Below the pieces are notes generated by a model that ran no database searches, was not told where the DNA came from, and worked only from the letters and a program-made list of their open reading frames with translations. Positions 59,201 through 64,000 of a stretch of 64,000 nucleotides of DNA are shown here, one piece after another (the stretch's first letter is position 1; every line of letters starts with the position of its first letter). The stretch comes from Callipepla californica brunnescens. Lineage: Eukaryota > Chordata > Aves > Galliformes > Odontophoridae. The stretch spans positions 953,001-1,017,000 of the forward strand of contig JALIRH010000100.1 in the NCBI GenBank assembly GCA_023055505.1, written 5' to 3'. The position numbers and the translations under genes are program-made.

Positions 59201-62200
59201 CCATACTATAAGCCTAACCCTGACCCTAACACTGACCCTAACCCTAACCCTTACCCTAACCCTTACCTTTCCCTAACTCTTACCCTAACCCTACCCTAAC
59301 CCTTACCATAAACCTAATCCTAACCCCTACCCTAACATTAACCCTACACTAACCCTGACCCAAACACCTAACCCTAACCTAACACTAGCCCTACCCTAAC
59401 CCTAACCCCAACCCTATCCTTAACCCTAACCCTAACCCTAACTCCTAACCCTACTCTAACCCTAAACCTTAACCTAACCGTAACCCCTGACCATACCCTA
59501 ACCCCTAACCCTAACCCTACCCATACCCCTACCCCTACACTAACCCAACCCCTAACACCTAACCCTAGCCCTACCCTAACCCCTAAACCTAACCCTAACC
59601 CTAAACCTTAACCCTACCCTAACCCTACCCTAAACCTAACCCTAACCTTAAACCCTAACCCTAACCCACCAGATCCCTAACCCTAACTCTAACCCTAACC
59701 CTACTGATTCCTTACCCTAACCCTACCCTAACTCTAACCTAACCCTAACCCTATTCCTAACCCCAACTTTAACCCTACCCTAACCCTAACCCTTAACCCT
59801 ACCCTAACCCTTATCCTAACTGTAACCCCTGACTCTACCCTAACCCCTAACCCTAACCCTACCCTAATCCCAACCCAAACCTAACACTAACCCTACCCTA
59901 ACCCTTACCCTAACATTGACCCTAACCCTGACCCTTACCTATCCCTAACCCTTACCCTAACACTAACCCTAACCCTAACCCTAGCCCTACCCTAACCCCA
60001 ACCCTATCCCTAACCCTACCCTTACCCTAACCTTAACCCTAACTCTGCCCTAACCCTTACCATAACCCTAACCCTAACCCTAGCCCTACCCTAACCCTAC
60101 CCTAACCCTAACCCCAACCCTATCCCTAACCCTACCCTTACCCTAACCTTAACCCTAACCCCTAACCCTTATCCTAACCTTAACCCCTGACGCTACCCTA
60201 ACCCCTAACCCTAACCCTACCCTAACCCTAACCCAACCCTAACCCTACCCTAACCCTTACCCTAAACCAAACCCTACCCTAACTCTAACCCTAACCCTTA
60301 CCCTGACCCTAACCCCTAACCCTAACCCTTACAGTAACCCCTAACCCTACCCTAACCCTAACCCCTAACCTTAACCCCTAACCCTAAACCCTAACCCTAA
60401 CCCTACACTAACCCTAATCTAAACTAACCCTAACCCTATTGATGGACCCAAAACCTAACCCTAACCCTACACTAACCATAACACTTAACCTAACCGTACC
60501 CTAACCCTAACCCTGACCTTAACCCTGACTCAAACCCTACCCTTAACCCTGACCCTAACCCTACCCTAACCCTTACCTAACCCTAACCCTACCCTAACCC
60601 TAACACTACCCTAACATTTACCCTAACCCCTAACCCTTACCTAACCATAACCCTAACACTAAAACTAACCCTACTCTAACCCCTAACCCTACCCTAACCC
60701 TTACCCTAACACTAACCCTAAACCTACCCTAACCGTGACCCTAACCCCTAACCCCAACCCCAAAGCCCTAACCCTAACCCTGCCCCTAACCCCAACCCAA
60801 CCCTAACCCTAACCCCAACCCTACCCTAACCCTAACACTAACCCCTAACCCTACCCTAGCCCTAACTCCTAACCCCTAATTTTAACCCTAACACTAACCC
60901 TAGCCCTACCCTAACCCTAACCCTACCCCTTACACTAACCATACCCTAACCCTAAAACTGACCCTACACCATCCCTGACCCTAACCCTAACCCTTACCCT
61001 AACCCTTACCTATCCCTAACCCTACTCTAACCCTTAACCCTAACCCTACCCTAACCCTTACCCATACCCCTACCCCTAACCCCTACATCTAGCCCTACCC
61101 TAAGCCTAACCCTACCCTATCCCTAACCCTTACCCTAACCCTTACCTATCCCTAACCCTACCCTAACCCTAACCATACCCCTACCCCTAACCCCTACATC
61201 TAGCCCTACCCTAACCCTAACCCTACTCTATCCCTAACCCTAACCCTTACCCTAACCCTTACCTATCCCTAACCCTACCCTAACCCTACCCCTAACCCTA
61301 CCCTAACCCTGACTCAAACCCTACCCTTAACCCTGACCCTGACCCTAACCCTACCCTAACCCTTACCTACCCCTAACCCATAACCCTAACCCTAACCCTA
61401 CCCTAACATTTACCCTAACCCTTACCTAACCATAACACTAACACTAACCCTAAACCTAACCTAACCCTACCCTAACCGTGACCCTAACCCCTATCCCCAA
61501 CCCGTAAGCCCAAACCCTAACCCTGTCCCTAACCCCAACCCTACCCTAACCCTAACCACAACCCTACCCTAACCCTAAACCTAACACTAACCCCTAACCC
61601 TACCCTAGCCCTAATCCCTAACCCATACCCTACCCTAACACTACCCTACCCTTACCCTAAACCTACTCTATCTCTACCCTTACCCTAACCCTACCCTAAA
61701 CCTAACTATAACCCTACCCTAACTCTAACCCTAACCCTAACTCTTACCCTATCCCTAACCCTAACCCCTAACCCTGACACTGACCCTAACCACTAAACCT
61801 AACCCTTACCGTAAATTCTAATCCAACCCTAACCCTAACCCTACCCTAACCCTACCCATACCCCTACCCCTAACCCTAACCTAACCCTAACACTACCCTA
61901 ACCCTAACCCCTAACCCTAACCCCTAACCGTAGCCCTACCCTAACCCTACCCCTCACCCTAACCCTAACACTACCCTAACCCTAACCCCTAACCCTAACC
62001 GTAGCCCTACCCTAACCCTACCCCTCACCCTAACCCTATCCCTTACCCTAACCCTTACCTATCCCTAACCCTAACCCTAAACCTTAACCCTACCCTAACC
62101 CTACCCTAAACCTAACCCTAACCTTAAACCCTAACCCCAACCCACCAGATCCCTAAAACTAACTCTAACCCTAACCCTACTGATTCCTTACCATAACCCT

Positions 62201-64000
62201 ACCCTAACCCTAACCCTACCCTAAACTTAACCCCTAACCCTAACCCTTACCCTAACCCTAACATTGACCCTATCCCTGACCCTAACCCCTAACCCTAACC
62301 CTTACTGTAACCCCTAACCCTAAACCCTAACCCTAACACTAACCCTACACTAACCCTAACCTAAACTAACCCTAACCCTAAACTAACCCTAATCTAAACT
62401 AACCCTAACCCTATTGATGGACCCAAAACCTAACCCTAACCCTACCCTAACCCTAACACTTACCCTAACCGTACCCTAACCCTAACCCTGACCCTAACCC
62501 AGACTCAAACCCAACCCTTAACCCTGACCCTAACCCTACCCTAACCCTCACTCAAACCCTACCCTTAACCCTGACCCTGACCCTAACCCTACCCTAACCC
62601 TTACCTATCTCTATCCCTACCCTAACCCTAACCCTAACCCTACCCTAACCCTACCCTAACCCTCCAATCTAACCCTAATACTACTCTAACCCTTACCCCT
62701 AACCCTAACCCTAACCCTACCCTAACCCTAAACCCTAATCCTACCATAACCCTATTGATGGACCCTAATTCTACCTTAACCCTAACCCCTAACCCTAACA
62801 CTAACCCTACACTAACCCTAATCTAAACTAACCCTAACCCTATTGATGGACCCAAAACCTAACCCTAACCCTACCCTAACCATAACACTTAACCTAACCG
62901 TACCCTAACCCTAACCCTGACCCTAACCCTGACTCAAACCCTACCCTTAACCCTGACCCTAACCCTACCCTAACCCTTACCTAACCCTAACCCTACCCTA
63001 ACCCTAACATTTACCCTAACCCCTAACCCTTACCCTAACCCTTACCTAACCATAACCCTAACACTAAAACTAACCCTACTCTAACCCCTAACTCTACCCT
63101 AACCCTTACCCTAACACTAACCCTAACCCTACCCTAACCGTGACCCTAACCCCTAACCCCAACCCCTAAGCCCTAACCCTAACCCTGCCCTAACCCCTAA
63201 CCCCAACCCTACCCTAACCCTAACCCTGCCCATAACCCTAATACTAACCCCTAACCCTACCCTAGCCCTAACTTCTAACCCCTAATTTTAACCCTAACAC
63301 TAACCCTAGCCCTACCCTAACCCTACCCCTTACACTAACCATACCCTAACCCTAACACTGACCCTACCCCCATCCCTGACCCTAACCCTAACCCTTACCC
63401 TAACCCTTACCTATCCCTAACCCTACCCTAACCCTTACCCATACCCCTACCCCTAACCCCTAAATCTAGCCCTACCCTAAGCCTAACCCTACCCTATCCC
63501 TGACCCTAACCCTAACCCTTACCTATCCCTAACCCTACCCTAACACTAAACCTAACCCTGCCCTAACCCTTACCATAACACTAACCCTAACCCTAGCCCT
63601 ACCCTAACCCTACCCTTACCCTAACCTTAACCCTAACCCTGCCCTAACCCTTACCATAACCCTAACCCTAACCCTAGCCCTACCCTAACCCTACCCTAAC
63701 CCCAACCCTAACCCCTAACCCTACCCTAACCCTTATCCTAACATTAACCACTGACGCTACCCTAAACCGTTACCCTAACCCTACCCTAACCCTAACCCAA
63801 CCCTAACCCTACCCTAACCCTTACCCTAAACCAAACCCTACCCTAACTCTAACCCTAACACTTACCCTGACCCTAACCCCTAACCCTACCCTAACCCTAA
63901 CCCCTAATCTTAACCCCTAACCCTAAACCCTAACCCTAACACTAACCCTAACCCTATTGATGGACCCAAAACCTACCCCTAACCCTACCCTAACCATAAC
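56290..64000. repeat. Long degenerate CCCTAA array, copy 2 (runs off the window)
   Basis: Follows 14657 onward with the same ATTGATGGACCC, CACCAGATCCC and CTACTGATTCC markers but with block-size insertions and deletions: about 150 bases missing near 57380 compared with about 15740-15890, a local duplication near 57895, and a single copy of the 1,629-bp block. No gene is seen to the window end. Confidence 0.9.

Noticed and set aside
1..64000. tRNA, rRNA, snRNA or other structured RNA genes
   Set aside because: I looked for tRNA box A/B patterns and rRNA-like blocks in the non-repeat segments and saw none. A covariance-model scan was not possible.

Overview
This is non-coding, repeat-dominated vertebrate DNA, most likely from a galliform bird (chicken-like) subtelomere or dot microchromosome. 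The reasons are long degenerate arrays of the vertebrate telomere motif (CCCTAA/TTAGGG), GC-rich 10-11 bp minisatellites, an endogenous retrovirus with an alpharetrovirus-like envelope, solo LTRs, and ETS/CCAAT CpG-island promoters. The species call is inference. There are no bacterial-style genes, and I find no intact protein-coding gene.

Layout. (1) 1-4595: a broken retroviral protease fragment, then degenerate CCCTAA-type repeats (214-3124) that switch at about 3125 to TTAGGG-type repeats. (2) 4620-8987: a 5'-truncated endogenous retrovirus (protease end, RT, RNase H, integrase, env, 3' LTR), broken by stops and frameshifts. (3) 8988-12120: a 10-bp GGGTCGCTRT minisatellite carrying four CTCF-like motifs, then C-rich 11-bp minisatellite. 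(4) 12120-13455: a CpG promoter-like segment and three fragments of an unidentified minus-strand exon among short repeats. (5) 13456-25717: degenerate CCCTAA array with one 574-bp solo LTR and a 1,629-bp tandem duplication. (6) 25718-31435: an 8-bp satellite (CASAATGT) with two solo LTRs. (7) 31436-37538: an 11-bp minisatellite (GGGGCAGCTAT) interrupted at 35450-36295 by a CpG-rich, divergent-promoter-like segment. (8) 37539-41246: another CCCTAA-to-TTAGGG module. (9) 41247-64000: a second copy of 1 to about 23 kb, nearly identical where I compared it.

The main result is architectural. The window spans more than one period of a roughly 41.2-41.7 kb tandem unit, so two copies of the retrovirus, the minisatellites, the promoter-like segment and the solo LTR sit at fixed offsets (41692, then 41633). 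All the inactivating changes I checked in the retrovirus are shared by both copies, so it was dead before the segment was duplicated. Within the unit, TTAGGG-type and CCCTAA-type arms carry the same landmark words in opposite orientation, with a piece of retroviral protease at the junction.

Nothing here reads as a new multi-gene system. The most unusual items are the macrosatellite, the inverted telomere-like arms with retroviral DNA between them, the CTCF-like cluster, and the two promoter-like CpG segments with candidate 5' exons buried in minisatellite.
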